A stretch of 64,000 nt of DNA, from the NCBI RefSeq assembly GCF_041080675.1, contig NZ_CP163520.1, positions 7,097,501 through 7,161,500 of the forward strand, given 5' to 3'. Positions within the stretch are counted from its first letter, which is position 1. Each line of letters opens with the position of its first letter. This document shows, piece by piece, positions 1 to 8,029 of this stretch. Origin of the DNA: Streptomyces sp. cg36. Lineage in GTDB: Bacteria; Actinomycetota; Actinomycetes; Streptomycetales; Streptomycetaceae. The notes under the pieces are model-generated. The model did no database searches, was not told the DNA's origin, and saw only the letters and a program-made list of their open reading frames with translations. A program made the translations under genes and the position numbers.

Positions 1-1348
1 CCGCGCCCCGCTCCGCCAGCTCGGCCAGCGCCGACCGCGCGCTCTCGCCCGCGCCGAAGTGCGGCAGGGGTGCGCCGAGGTGGTCGCGGACGAGCGCGTC
101 CGGCTCGACCGTGCCGTCTTCCAGCCCGGCCGCCAGCGCGTCCAGCGACACGGATCCGGCCAGCTCCGGCACGGTCGGCCGGCGCCCCGGCCCCACCGGG
201 CACGGCCCGGCCGGCAGCACCCCGGGCAGCCCCCGGTCCCGCCGCGCCCGCAGCACGTCGAGCGCCTCGGCCACCGTGGCCAGCCGGTTCACATACGGCA
301 GCGGGCGCGTCCGTACCGCCTCCGGCACCGCGTCCCCGACCCGCGCCCCGCTCTCGGCGCCGTCGCCGCCGTCCAGGAAGCCGAGCCGCAGCAGCCACGC
401 GTCGTTGAAGTACTTCGAGAGATACTGGCGCCCCGAGTCCGGCAGGATCACCACCACCAGCGACTCGGGCCCGAGCCCGGCCGCCACCCGCTGCGCCGCG
501 GCCACCGCCAGACCTGCCGAACCGCCGACCATCAGGCCCTGCTCACGGGCGAGTTGACGAACCGTCAGCAGCGCTTCGCGATCGCTCACGGGGATCACCT
601 CGTCGACCACGTTCTGGTCGTAGGAGGTGGGCCAGACGTCCTCCACCGTCTCCGGGTGGCGCACATGGCCGGTGGCCTCCACGAAGTACGGTCGGCCGTC
701 GCCGCCCGAATACACCGACGCCGCCGGGTCGGCGCCGGTCACCCGGACCGCGCCGCCGCTGACTTCCTTCAGATGGCGCCCGGTGCCGCTGATCGTCCCG
801 CCGGTGCCGACGCACGCCACCAGGTGGGTGACCCGGCCGTCGGTCTGGCGCCAGATCTCGGGGCCGGTGGTGGCGTAGTGCGCGCCGGGGTTGGCCGGGT
901 TGTCGTACTGCCCGGCGAGCCAGCCGCCCGGGGTCTCCTCGGCGATCCGCGCGGCCGTGTTGAAGACGTTCTGCGGGTCCTCGGCGGGCAGTCCGCCCGG
1001 CCGCACGACCACCTCCGCGCCGTATCCGCGCAGCGTGGCGATCTTCTCGGCGCTCGTCTTGTCCGGCACGACGAGCACCGCCCGGTACCCCTTGGCGGCG
1101 GCCACCATCGCCAGGCCCGCCCCGGTGTTGCCGGAGGTCGCCTCGACGATCGTGCCGCCGGGCCGCAGCACCCCGTCCCGCTCCGCCCGCTCGACCATGT
1201 GCCGCCCGACGCGGTCCTTCACGCTGCCGCCCGCGCTGAGGTATTCGAGCTTGGCGTAGAGCGGGGCCGACGCCTCGCCGCCGGGGGTGCGCAGCCGCAC
1301 CAGAGGGGTGCCGCCGATGAGTTCGAGCACTGACTCGTGAACATCCAT
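1..1348 (-). CDS. Cystathionine beta-synthase (PLP enzyme with C-terminal CBS domains), 3' end cut by window edge
   Basis: About 449 codons are visible, starting at the ATG at 1348 and running off the left edge; family members in Streptomyces are about 460 residues, so only a few C-terminal residues should be missing. The N-terminal two thirds is a fold-type II PLP enzyme of the cysteine synthase/CBS class: ELIGGTPLVRL near residue 9, the Schiff-base lysine in GGSVKDR (K44), EATSGNTG for substrate binding and a VGTGGT glycine loop for the PLP phosphate. After about residue 330 the protein continues with a region fitting a CBS-domain pair, which favours cystathionine beta-synthase over plain cysteine synthase. 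It would condense serine (or O-acetylserine) with homocysteine in transsulfuration. It is followed, beyond a strong terminator, by melC2 on the same strand. The exact substrate cannot be told from sequence alone. Confidence 0.85.
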   Translation of the reverse strand, partial: MDVHESVLELIGGTPLVRLRTPGGEASAPLYAKLEYLSAGGSVKDRVGRHMVERAERDGVLRPGGTIVEATSGNTGAGLAMVAAAKGYRAVLVVPDKTSAEKIATLRGYGAEVVVRPGGLPAEDPQNVFNTAARIAEETPGGWLAGQYDNPANPGAHYATTGPEIWRQTDGRVTHLVACVGTGGTISGTGRHLKEVSGGAVRVTGADPAASVYSGGDGRPYFVEATGHVRHPETVEDVWPTSYDQNVVDEVIPVSDREALLTVRQLAREQGLMVGGSAGLAVAAAQRVAAGLGPESLVVVILPDSGRQYLSKYFNDAWLLRLGFLDGGDGAESGARVGDAVPEAVRTRPLPYVNRLATVAEALDVLRARRDRGLPGVLPAGPCPVGPGRRPTVPELAGSVSLDALAAGLEDGTVEPDALVRDHLGAPLPHFGAGESARSALAELAERGA

Positions 1349-1406
1349 GCCGGTGAGCCTAAAGGCTGTCCGGCGCCCCCGCCGGGGCCGTCGGACGGGA
1401 CCTGGA

Positions 1407-1444
1407 GGTGCGGGCCCGGCGAACCGTTTCGCCGGACCCGCACC
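1407..1444 (-). terminator. Rho-independent-type terminator of the melC operon
   Basis: Seventeen-base arms (1407-1423 and 1428-1444) pair with one mismatch around the loop CCGT. The hairpin begins 8 bases after the melC2 stop codon. There is no long U tract, which is normal for Streptomyces terminators. Confidence 0.75.
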
Positions 1445-1451
1445 CGCCGCA

Positions 1452-2276
1452 CTACGCGTCGAACGTGTAGAACTTCTTGTGGTCCAGCATGTCGGCGGGG
1501 GTCACGTTGTTCCACGGGCGCATGGTCTCGCGCAGGTCCACCACGTTCGCCGTGCCGGCGGCGGGCAGGTAGGGCGAGTTGGGGTGGCGCTCCTGCCACT
1601 GCGCCCAGAGCTTGTCGACGAACGCGTGGTGCATCCAGAAGACCGGGTCGTTGGGGGAGACGCCGGTGCCCATCTGGCCGCCCACCCAGACGTGCACGCG
1701 GTTGTGCAGGTTGACCCCGCGCCAGCCCTCCAGGTGGTTGCGGAACCCGCCGGTCGACATGCTGTTCCAGGGGGCCTCGTCGTACGTGGTCATGGCGAGC
1801 ACGCTGTCGACCTCGGCCTTGGTGGGCAGCTGCGGCACGCCCGCGCCCAGCGCGCGGCGCAGGTAGTTGCGGCCGTCCACCCGGACGTTGATGGCCCACT
1901 GGCCGCCCGAGGAGGCGAACGGCCCGTCCATCACCTGGCCGTCGCGGCTGCGGCCGGTGCCGCCGAGGAAGTCCGCGGCCCAGAGGGAGGAGCTGACCGT
2001 GCGGTCGGCAGTCCAGTCCCAGTAGGGCAGGGCGACGGTCGAGTCGACCGACTGGAGGGCCTCCTCGAACTCTATGAGGAATCTGCGGTGCCACGGCAGG
2101 AAGGACGGGGAGCGGTGGCCCACCCGGTCGGTGTCGTCGCCGTCGCTCATGATGAAGGCGTTGTGCGTGGTGACGAAGGCGTCGTACTTGCCGTTGCGCT
2201 TCAGCGTCAGGACGGCGTTGACGAAACGCTTCTTCTCGTCGGAGGTGAGCGTCGCCTGGTTCTTGCGTACGGTCAT
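1452..2276 (-). CDS. melC2: Tyrosinase MelC2 (type-3 copper monooxygenase)
   Basis: 274 residues, the usual size of Streptomyces tyrosinase. It hydroxylates monophenols and oxidises o-diphenols to quinones, producing melanin. All six copper ligands are visible at the classical positions: CuA His38 (THNAF), His54 (GHRSPSF) and His63 (PWHRRF); CuB in LHNRVHVW (two His) and in MHHAFVD. The YWDW motif follows CuA. It carries no signal peptide of its own; in this family export depends on complex formation with the Tat-targeted caddie protein MelC1, which is encoded 55 bases upstream on the same strand. The gene ends just before a 17-bp stem terminator. There is no sign of damage, so a melanin-positive phenotype is expected. 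Confidence 0.97.
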   Translation of the reverse strand: MTVRKNQATLTSDEKKRFVNAVLTLKRNGKYDAFVTTHNAFIMSDGDDTDRVGHRSPSFLPWHRRFLIEFEEALQSVDSTVALPYWDWTADRTVSSSLWAADFLGGTGRSRDGQVMDGPFASSGGQWAINVRVDGRNYLRRALGAGVPQLPTKAEVDSVLAMTTYDEAPWNSMSTGGFRNHLEGWRGVNLHNRVHVWVGGQMGTGVSPNDPVFWMHHAFVDKLWAQWQERHPNSPYLPAAGTANVVDLRETMRPWNNVTPADMLDHKKFYTFDA

Positions 2277-2331
2277 GGAAGTGCTCCAGATGGTGGTGCC
2301 GTGCGGGGTGCGGGGTGCTGGTCCGGAAGGG

Positions 2332-2760
2332 TCAGGCGAGCGGGACGAGCGTGGCGCCCTGGAGCTCGACCACGGCGGCGCGGGCCACGGCGTGCGGCGT
2401 CGCGAACGTCTCGTAGTGGTTGACCACGCTGATCCAGGTGCCGTCGCCGTTCTGCATGACGTGCAGCTCCTTGCCGTCGATCAGCACCTGGTAGCCCCCG
2501 TGGTGGCCGCCGTGCGCACCCCCCTGTGCGGGCGCGCCCTGGATGCGGCGGCCCTGGTACACCTCGTCGAACGGGGCGGGCGCGGTGTGCCCGCCGTGGT
2601 CCATGCCGCCGCCGGTGTGGCCGGCGTGGTCCTCGCCGGCCGGGCGGACCCCGGCTGCGGGAGCGGTCGACGTGGCGGCGTACGCGGTACCGGCCAGGCC
2701 GAGTCCGGCGACCGCGGTGGCGGTGATGCCGAGCGCGCTGCGGCGGGAGAGTTGGGACAT
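2332..2760 (-). CDS. melC1: Tyrosinase cofactor/caddie protein MelC1
   Basis: 142 residues from the ATG at 2760, chosen because AGGGGG lies about 5 bases upstream and because it puts a Tat-type signal ([11 protein letters not shown], then a hydrophobic run ending TAYA) at the very N-terminus. MelC1 delivers copper to apo-MelC2 and carries it through the Tat pathway. A His-rich stretch ([17 protein letters not shown] and [10 protein letters not shown], residues about 45-85) is a plausible copper-loading segment. The conserved core ([31 protein letters not shown]) fills the C-terminal half. First gene of the melC operon; the promoter should lie in the region upstream of 2761. Confidence 0.95.
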   Translation of the reverse strand: MSQLSRRSALGITATAVAGLGLAGTAYAATSTAPAAGVRPAGEDHAGHTGGGMDHGGHTAPAPFDEVYQGRRIQGAPAQGGAHGGHHGGYQVLIDGKELHVMQNGDGTWISVVNHYETFATPHAVARAAVVELQGATLVPLA

Positions 2761-3345
2761 GGGTAACCCCCTGTGGTTCTGGCAAAGCTCGTCAGTGGTC
2801 CTGCGTAGGACGGGTGCGTCTTCTGTGGTCTGCGTGAATACGCCCCCCGGCCCACGCATGTGACGGTTCGTCCACGGGTGTTCGTCCGGTCTGGTCATGA
2901 CCGGGACGCCCGTCGGGACCGTCCTGACAAATGCCTACAGCCCGGCAACGGGAAGGCAAAGCGCCACCCAAGTGGTTGGCCCCAATACGGACATGTCCAG
3001 ATTCGAAGTGCAATCTTGAACGAAGATGATCTTGCTGTTCGGGGCTTCCGGGGTCGGCGAAAGCGGAGATTCTCTCTGGAAGTTGTGGATTCCGTGAAGA
3101 TTTTGTTGCCGAGGTGGTGGAGGTGTGGCGGCCCTCACGCCGTAAACCTGGCCGGTTTGGCTCCTGGGGTCGCGGGTGTCCGGGGGCATGCCGGAGTGAC
3201 CCGGGCGACGCTTTGCGTGGGTGCGTAGGTGCGCTGGAGGGGGAGTGTGTCGGCTCGGGCCGGGCGCGGGGCAGGCCGGGCCGGCCCACGGGGTCGGGTC
3301 AGGCCGAACAGCCCAGCCACGGGGTCAGGCCGGGGTGGTCGTGGG
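2761..3345. other. 585-bp non-coding region upstream of melC1
   Basis: No frame here has a convincing start, ribosome site and codon bias together. About 2930-3115 is distinctly richer in A+T than its surroundings, which is typical of a regulatory region; it lies 170-350 bases upstream of melC1 and may hold the melC promoter. About 3297-3317 contains a short near-copy of the end of the neighbouring TerD-CAP gene (GGCCGAACAGC repeated). No clear operator was identified. Confidence 0.5.
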
Positions 3346-4725
3346 TCAGGCCAGGCCGAACAGCTGGGTCCAGTACGTGCCCGCCCGGCCGCCGCCCTCG
3401 AAGCCCACTCCTATGTGGGTGAAGTCCGGCTTGAGGATGTTGGCGCGGTGCCCCGGACTGTTCATCCAGCCCTCCACCACCTCGGCCGCCGTGCGCTGCC
3501 CGCACGCGATGTTCTCGCCGATGCCCCGGTGCCCGGCACCTGCCGCCCGCGCCCGGTCCCACGGCTCCAGGCCCTCGGGCGAGGTGTGCGAGTAGAAGCC
3601 GCGCGCGGCCATGTCCGAGCTGTACGCCTGGGCCGCGGTGGCGAGGCGGCCGTCGTCGGACAGCGGGCGCAGCCCGGCGCTCGCGCGGTGGCCGTTGGTG
3701 AGCGTGACCACCTCCGTCACGGTGCGCCGCAGTCCGTCGCCGCTGAACGGCCTGGCCCACAGCGCCGTCCAGTACACCTCGCCCGAGCGCGCGTCGGTGG
3801 CGCGGCCGATCCCCGCGTCCGTGAACCCCGCGTCCCGCAGCGGACGGCGGGTGTGGGCGTCCTCCTGGCAGTACGCCAGGAACTCCGACGGGGTGCGCGG
3901 GCCGGAGACCAGGTGCTCGGCGATCGTCAGATACGGGTATCCCCGCGTGGTCACCCGCTGGAAGACCGACACCCCGTCCGGGCTCTCCACGCTGAGGCGG
4001 CCCTGCGCGGCCATCGTCGCGGCGTGCGCCTCGGCGGCCGAGGTCAGCCGGGCGTCCAGCGTCACCGGGGGCGCCCCGGCACGCCTGCGCTCGGCGTTGA
4101 CCAGCCCGCCCAGCCCGTCCTCCCGCCCGGCCCCGCGCGCCTGCGGGACGGCCGGGCCGGGGGTGGCGGGCAGCTGGACGGTGGGCGCATGGGCGGGCGG
4201 CGGTGGCGCGGGGGCGGCGGGACCCGGTGCGGCGGCCGACGGGTCCTCGTCGGCCACGTCCACCCCGAAGTCGCGGGCGACTCCGGCCAGCCCGTCCGCG
4301 TACCCCTGTCCCAGCGCGCGGACCTTCCAGCCCGCGCCCCGCCGGTAGATCTCGGCGAGCAGCAGCACGGTCTCGCGCTCCGGGCGGGGCGGGGTGAACC
4401 GGGCCACCACCTCGCCGCCCGGACCGCTGACCCGCAGGCTCGGCGCCGGCAGCCGCCCCAGCGGGACCGCCGGGTCGGCGGGGCTGACGACCACGGTCAG
4501 CCGGCTCGCCCCGGCGCGCAGCCGGCGCGGGTCGACGGTGATGACCTCGTCGCCCAGCCGGGCGCCGGGCGCGGAGGGCTGGTTGTAGAAGACGAAGTCG
4601 GCGTCGCCGCCGACCTTGCCCGAGTCGTCGGTGATCAGCACGGACAGGTCGAACGGCCCGGGGACGCCGATCGTCAGCACTCCGTCCGGAAGGGGCCGGT
4701 TGCCCCCCGGCACCAACTCGCTCAT
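3346..4725 (-). CDS. TerD-domain protein fused to two CAP/SCP domains
   Basis: 459 residues from the ATG at 4725 (MSELVPGGN, the canonical TerD N-terminus). An in-frame ATG 42 bases further upstream is less likely. Residues 1 to about 165 are a TerD domain (LPDGVLTIGV, DADFVFYNQP for calcium binding, the EIYRRGAGWKVRALGQGYADGL end). A Pro/Ala-rich linker of about 40 residues follows. Then come two consecutive CAP (SCP/PR1-like) domains: one about 205-335 (VNAERRRAGAPP) and a better conserved one about 337-459 (TNGHRASAGLRPL, GENIACG, WMNSPGHRANIL, HIGVGFE). TerD proteins are intracellular calcium-binding stress proteins, while CAP domains are usually secreted; no signal peptide is visible here. 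The role is unknown. No ter partner genes are adjacent. Confidence 0.9.
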   Translation of the reverse strand: MSELVPGGNRPLPDGVLTIGVPGPFDLSVLITDDSGKVGGDADFVFYNQPSAPGARLGDEVITVDPRRLRAGASRLTVVVSPADPAVPLGRLPAPSLRVSGPGGEVVARFTPPRPERETVLLLAEIYRRGAGWKVRALGQGYADGLAGVARDFGVDVADEDPSAAAPGPAAPAPPPPAHAPTVQLPATPGPAVPQARGAGREDGLGGLVNAERRRAGAPPVTLDARLTSAAEAHAATMAAQGRLSVESPDGVSVFQRVTTRGYPYLTIAEHLVSGPRTPSEFLAYCQEDAHTRRPLRDAGFTDAGIGRATDARSGEVYWTALWARPFSGDGLRRTVTEVVTLTNGHRASAGLRPLSDDGRLATAAQAYSSDMAARGFYSHTSPEGLEPWDRARAAGAGHRGIGENIACGQRTAAEVVEGWMNSPGHRANILKPDFTHIGVGFEGGGRAGTYWTQLFGLA

Positions 4726-4950
4726 CCCCACCACCCGTCCACGGAACCCGCCGCGATCCGCCGTCACGCCGTGCTGTGGGAAGAACGCGGGGGGCGCGGC
4801 GGCTGGTTCCCGCCTCCGGCGTGTCGTACGGATGAGTTTGCGCGCCGGGGCGGGGGCGGTCCAGAGGCCCCGGGGCCGGGGCGCTCAGGTTCCGGGGCTA
4901 CGGTGTCACCGGCCCGGCGAGACCCGCGGGCCGGTGAGGAGGCCGGGCGG

Positions 4951-6108
4951 ATGTTGGCAGTGCAACAGGTGGGTGACCTCGTGGCGCACCCCGCGGCCGG
5001 CGCGGTCGCCGCGCGTACCGTCGCCGCGGCCGGGCCGCCGAGGCTCACCTGGGGCGGTTTCCTCTCGCACTGGCAGCTCGACCTGCCCGCGCTCGCGCTG
5101 GTCGCGGTGCTCGCCGGTCTCTACGCCTGGGGCGTGCTGCGGCTGCGCCGCCGGGGCGAGCGGTGGTCCGTGGCGCGCTGCGCGGTCTTCGCGCTGCTCG
5201 GCCTCGGCACGATCGTGTTCGCCACCATGTCCGCGCTGGCCGTCTACGACACCGTTCTCTTCTGGCCCGCCGCCGTGCAGAACGTGCTGTTGGACCTGGT
5301 CGCGCCGCTCGGCCTCGCGCTCGGTGACCCGCTCTCGCTCGCCCTGCGCGCGCTGCCGGAGCGCACCGCCGGTCCACTGCGCCGCGCGATGACCGGCAAG
5401 GCGGCCCGCATCCTGGCGTTTCCGCTGGTCAGCTCGGTCCTGGTGCTGGCGTCCGAGCTGTGCGTGTACTTCACCCCGTACTTCGAGACCGCGCTGCGCG
5501 ACGGCGCCCTGCACCAGCTGATGTACCTCCAGCTGCTGCTGGCGGGCAGCCTCTTCGTGCTGCCGCTGCTGACCGACGAGAAGCTGCTGCCCGGCTGGTG
5601 CGGGCACCCGGTGCGGGCCGCGCTGGTGTTCTTGGACGGGCTGATCGACGCCGTGCCCGGGATCGTCGTGATGACCAGCGGCAGCGTGATCGCGGGCAGC
5701 TGGTACACCCGGCACGCGCCGGAGTGGGCGCCGGACGTCCACACCGACCAGCAGCTCGGCGGCGGTGCCATGATCACGCTCGCCGAGCTGGTCGGGGTGC
5801 CCTTCCTGATGGTGGTCTTCGTCCAGTGGGTACGGGCCGAGCGGGCCGGTACGGCCGCGCTGGACCGCCGTCTGGACGCGGAGCTCGCCCACGCGCGCGT
5901 AGGGGTGCCCGCGCGGGGCTCCGGCGCGGATCCGGGTCGGGCGGACCGCGGCGCCGACGGCTCGTCCGCCGACGGCGGCCCCGCCTCCGACCCGGGCTCC
6001 GGCCCCGCCGCCGGGCCAGGGGATCCCGCCGCCCCCGAGCTCGTACGCCCCTGGTGGGAGACGGACGGCGGCGTTGTCGGGGAGCGCATCCGGCGACAGC
6101 GGCGGTAG
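4951..6108 (+). CDS. CtaG-like cytochrome c oxidase assembly / membrane protein
   Basis: 385 residues from the ATG at 4951, preceded by GGTGAGGAGG with 8-base spacing; the frame is open far upstream, but the upstream part has no membrane or domain character. About seven hydrophobic segments run from residue 38 to 300, with family-typical pieces such as PAAVQNVLLDLVAPLGLALG, HQLMYLQLLLAGSLFVLPLL and DAVPGIVVMTSG. This is the caa3/CtaG family, associated with copper delivery to cytochrome c oxidase, or related copper handling in actinobacteria. The last 85 residues are a Pro/Gly/Asp-rich cytoplasmic tail. Copper binding is family knowledge; no dedicated Cys motif is seen. A 66-residue gene follows 86 bases downstream. 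Confidence 0.85.
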   Translation: MLAVQQVGDLVAHPAAGAVAARTVAAAGPPRLTWGGFLSHWQLDLPALALVAVLAGLYAWGVLRLRRRGERWSVARCAVFALLGLGTIVFATMSALAVYDTVLFWPAAVQNVLLDLVAPLGLALGDPLSLALRALPERTAGPLRRAMTGKAARILAFPLVSSVLVLASELCVYFTPYFETALRDGALHQLMYLQLLLAGSLFVLPLLTDEKLLPGWCGHPVRAALVFLDGLIDAVPGIVVMTSGSVIAGSWYTRHAPEWAPDVHTDQQLGGGAMITLAELVGVPFLMVVFVQWVRAERAGTAALDRRLDAELAHARVGVPARGSGADPGRADRGADGSSADGGPASDPGSGPAAGPGDPAAPELVRPWWETDGGVVGERIRRQRR

Positions 6109-6194
6109 TCCGGACCGGTGACACATTCGGGGCGGATGCGTTCCGAGTGACCGGGTACCAGAATGGAGCCCAGCCGGACGAACAAGGAGGCGGC

Positions 6195-6395
6195 ATGAAC
6201 GCTCAGTCCGATCCCGCACCCCACCGCGAGCCCATCACCCCGGACGCCCTGCTGCACACCGGGGCGGGCGGTGAGGTCACCGCCGAGGACCTGGTGCTCG
6301 CGTCGGGGCGGGACATCACGCCCAAGAGCCTGGAGTGGGCGCAGCGGCGGCTCGCCGAGGACGGCCCCCGGGCCATCGACAAGCTGCTGCCCTGA
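6195..6395 (+). CDS. Small conserved-type hypothetical protein (66 aa)
   Basis: 66 codons starting at the ATG at 6195 with a near-perfect AAGGAGG seven bases inside the usual window (6184-6190), which is the main support for it being real. The product is hydrophilic with no signal peptide or membrane segment; it contains a charged helical part (TPKSLEWAQRRLAEDG) ending AIDKLLP. It follows the CtaG-like gene and precedes two strong hairpins, so it is probably the last gene of that transcript or a small monocistronic unit. No function is recognised. Confidence 0.75.
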   Translation: MNAQSDPAPHREPITPDALLHTGAGGEVTAEDLVLASGRDITPKSLEWAQRRLAEDGPRAIDKLLP

Positions 6396-6419
6396 GCCGA
6401 GCCATCCGTACGAACCTCT

Positions 6420-6441
6420 GAGGGCCCGACGACGGGCCCTC
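6420..6441 (+). terminator. Terminator hairpin 1 after the 66-aa gene
   Basis: Nine-base arms GAGGGCCCG and CGGGCCCTC pair perfectly around ACGA, 25 bases after the stop codon at 6395. Confidence 0.7.
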
Positions 6442-6449
6442 GCGCGGGA

Positions 6450-6478
6450 GCCCGCCCGGCCGAGCGGACCGGGCGGGC
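6450..6478 (+). terminator. Terminator hairpin 2, tandem with the first
   Basis: Ten-base perfect arms (GCCCGCCCGG and CCGGGCGGGC) around a 9-base loop, directly after hairpin 1. The region to about 6640 holds further GC palindromes (repeats of GCGCGCGTGG) but no gene. Confidence 0.6.
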
Positions 6479-6667
6479 ACACTGCCCCGGGACGGCCCGC
6501 CCGCGCGGGCCGGAGACGGCCCACGCGCGCGTGGCGTGCGTGACGCGTCGGGTGCGCCGAGCGGTCGAGCAGTGCCCTCCCGCCACGCGCGCGTGGCCTC
6601 CGTGTCCAGCGGCCTGCCCCGCGCGCGTGGCATCCCCTGTGTGGACTTCCCACGTCCCGCATCCCCC

Positions 6668-6696
6668 TTCCAGATTCCTGGAACACGTTCTACTGT
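6668..6696 (+). promoter_or_regulatory. Acyl-CoA dehydrogenase promoter with KstR-type operator
   Basis: TGGAACACGTTCTA at 6679-6692 fits the KstR consensus TnnAACnnGTTnnA at every fixed position, with a GAAC-AC-GTTC core. It lies in the spacer of a possible promoter, TTCCAG (6668-6673), 17 bases, TACTGT (6691-6696), so binding would block RNA polymerase. The start codon of the acyl-CoA dehydrogenase is 100 bases downstream. The motif is seen directly; that a KstR-like TetR protein binds it is inferred. Confidence 0.7.
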
Positions 6697-6792
6697 GTGC
6701 CCGGCCGCGGGGACGGCGTGCGTACGGAGGACTGCCTGCGTATGGCGGCGGCCCGGCCGCGGCGGTGGACCGCGAGACGCCTGGAGGGGCCC

Positions 6793-7974
6793 GTGCACCT
6801 CGAATACACGCCCGAGCAGCAGCGGCTGCGCGCCGAGCTGCGCGCCTACTTCGCCGAACTGGTCCCCGACCACGCCTACGCGCGCTACGCCGACCCGGCC
6901 GCCCAGAAGCGCTTCTACCGGGAGACGATCCGGCGGCTCGGCGCGGACGGCTGGCTCGGCGTCGGCTGGCCGCGGGAGTACGGCGGGCGGGGCATGTCGC
7001 CCATGGACCAGTTCATCTTCTTCGACGAGGCGGCGCAGGCCGTCGTGCCGCTGCCGCTGATGGCCCTCAACACCGTCGGGCCGACGCTGATGCAGTTCGG
7101 CACCGACGAGCAGAAGGCGTACTTCCTGCCCCGGATCCTCTCCGGCGAGATCGACTTCGCCATCGGCTACAGCGAGCCCGACGCGGGCACCGACCTGGCG
7201 GCCCTCAAGACCCGGGCCGTACGGCAGAGCGGGGGAGACTACGTCGTCAACGGCCAGAAGATCTGGACCACCAACGGCGACACGGCGGACTGGGTGTGGC
7301 TGGCCGTGCGCACGGATCCGGACGCCCCGCCGCACAAGGGCATCACCATGCTCCTCGTGCCGACCTCCGACCCCGGCTACTCGTACACCGTCATCAACAC
7401 CCTCGCCTCGCACGACACCACCGCCAGCTACTACGAGAACATCCGCGTCCCCGCCTCCCGCCGCGTCGGCGAGGAGAACAAGGGCTGGCGCCTGATCACC
7501 AACCAGCTCAACCACGAACGCGTCACGCTGGCCGCGCACGGCACGATGGCGATCCGCGCCCTGCACGACGTCCAGCGGTGGGCCGCGGACACCAAGCTCG
7601 CCGACGGCCGCCGCGTCATCGACCTCGGCTGGGTGCGCGGCCGGCTGGCCCGCACCCACGCCCGCCTCGACGCCATGAAACTCCTCAACTGGCAGATGGT
7701 GAACGCCGTCCAGCAGGGCACCCTCACCCCCCAGGACGCCTCCGCCGTCAAGGTCTACGGCTCGGAGGCGCGCCGCGACGCCTACGCCTGGCTGATGGAG
7801 GTGGCCGGGGCGGCGGGCCCGCTGAAGGAGGGCTCGGCGGGCGCGGTGCTCCACGGCGAACTGGAACGCGGCTACCGCTCCGCGGTGATCTTCACCTTCG
7901 GCGGCGGCAACAACGAGATCCAGCGCGAGATCATCTCCTGGATCGGGCTGGGGATGCCCCGGGTGCGGCGATAG
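6793..7974 (+). CDS. Acyl-CoA dehydrogenase (FadE-type)
   Basis: 393 residues from the GTG at 6793, chosen for the GGAGGGG four bases upstream and because HLEYTPEQQRLRAELRAYF is the normal family N-terminus; an in-frame ATG at 6697 would add an Arg-rich unlikely leader. FAD-dependent alpha,beta-dehydrogenation of acyl-CoA thioesters. Family signatures are SEPDAGTDLA (FAD/substrate loop), VNGQKIWTT and the C-terminal FGGGNNEIQREIISW, which resembles FadE enzymes of mycobacterial lipid and sterol catabolism more than short-chain butyryl-CoA dehydrogenases. The gene is preceded by a KstR-type box and followed after 55 bases by an MpaB-family oxygenase gene. The substrate is not determinable from sequence. 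Confidence 0.92.
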   Translation: MHLEYTPEQQRLRAELRAYFAELVPDHAYARYADPAAQKRFYRETIRRLGADGWLGVGWPREYGGRGMSPMDQFIFFDEAAQAVVPLPLMALNTVGPTLMQFGTDEQKAYFLPRILSGEIDFAIGYSEPDAGTDLAALKTRAVRQSGGDYVVNGQKIWTTNGDTADWVWLAVRTDPDAPPHKGITMLLVPTSDPGYSYTVINTLASHDTTASYYENIRVPASRRVGEENKGWRLITNQLNHERVTLAAHGTMAIRALHDVQRWAADTKLADGRRVIDLGWVRGRLARTHARLDAMKLLNWQMVNAVQQGTLTPQDASAVKVYGSEARRDAYAWLMEVAGAAGPLKEGSAGAVLHGELERGYRSAVIFTFGGGNNEIQREIISWIGLGMPRVRR

Positions 7975-8029
7975 CCGGGTGCGCCCCCTCGATCCTGGGT
8001 AGACCCGGCCGTACAGGAGGTGGCGGCGC

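Noticed and set aside
2860..3228. 122-codon plus-strand frame upstream of melC1
   Set aside because: No ribosome site, no GC3 bias and no recognisable domain; better read as regulatory DNA.
3297..3317. Duplicate of the TerD-CAP C-terminal coding end
   Set aside because: The similarity is about 15 bases in Gly/Arg-rich DNA and does not produce a second domain or gene.
3229..4950. Long open plus-strand frame running into the CtaG-like gene
   Set aside because: It lies opposite the TerD-CAP gene and has low-complexity Arg/Gly/Ala composition; the ATG at 4951 has a strong ribosome site and begins the recognisable protein.
6440..6640. Repeated GCGCGCGTGG-type sequences after the 66-aa gene as a possible repeat element or CRISPR
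   Set aside because: Copies are short, irregularly spaced and part of GC hairpins; no spacer structure or cas genes.
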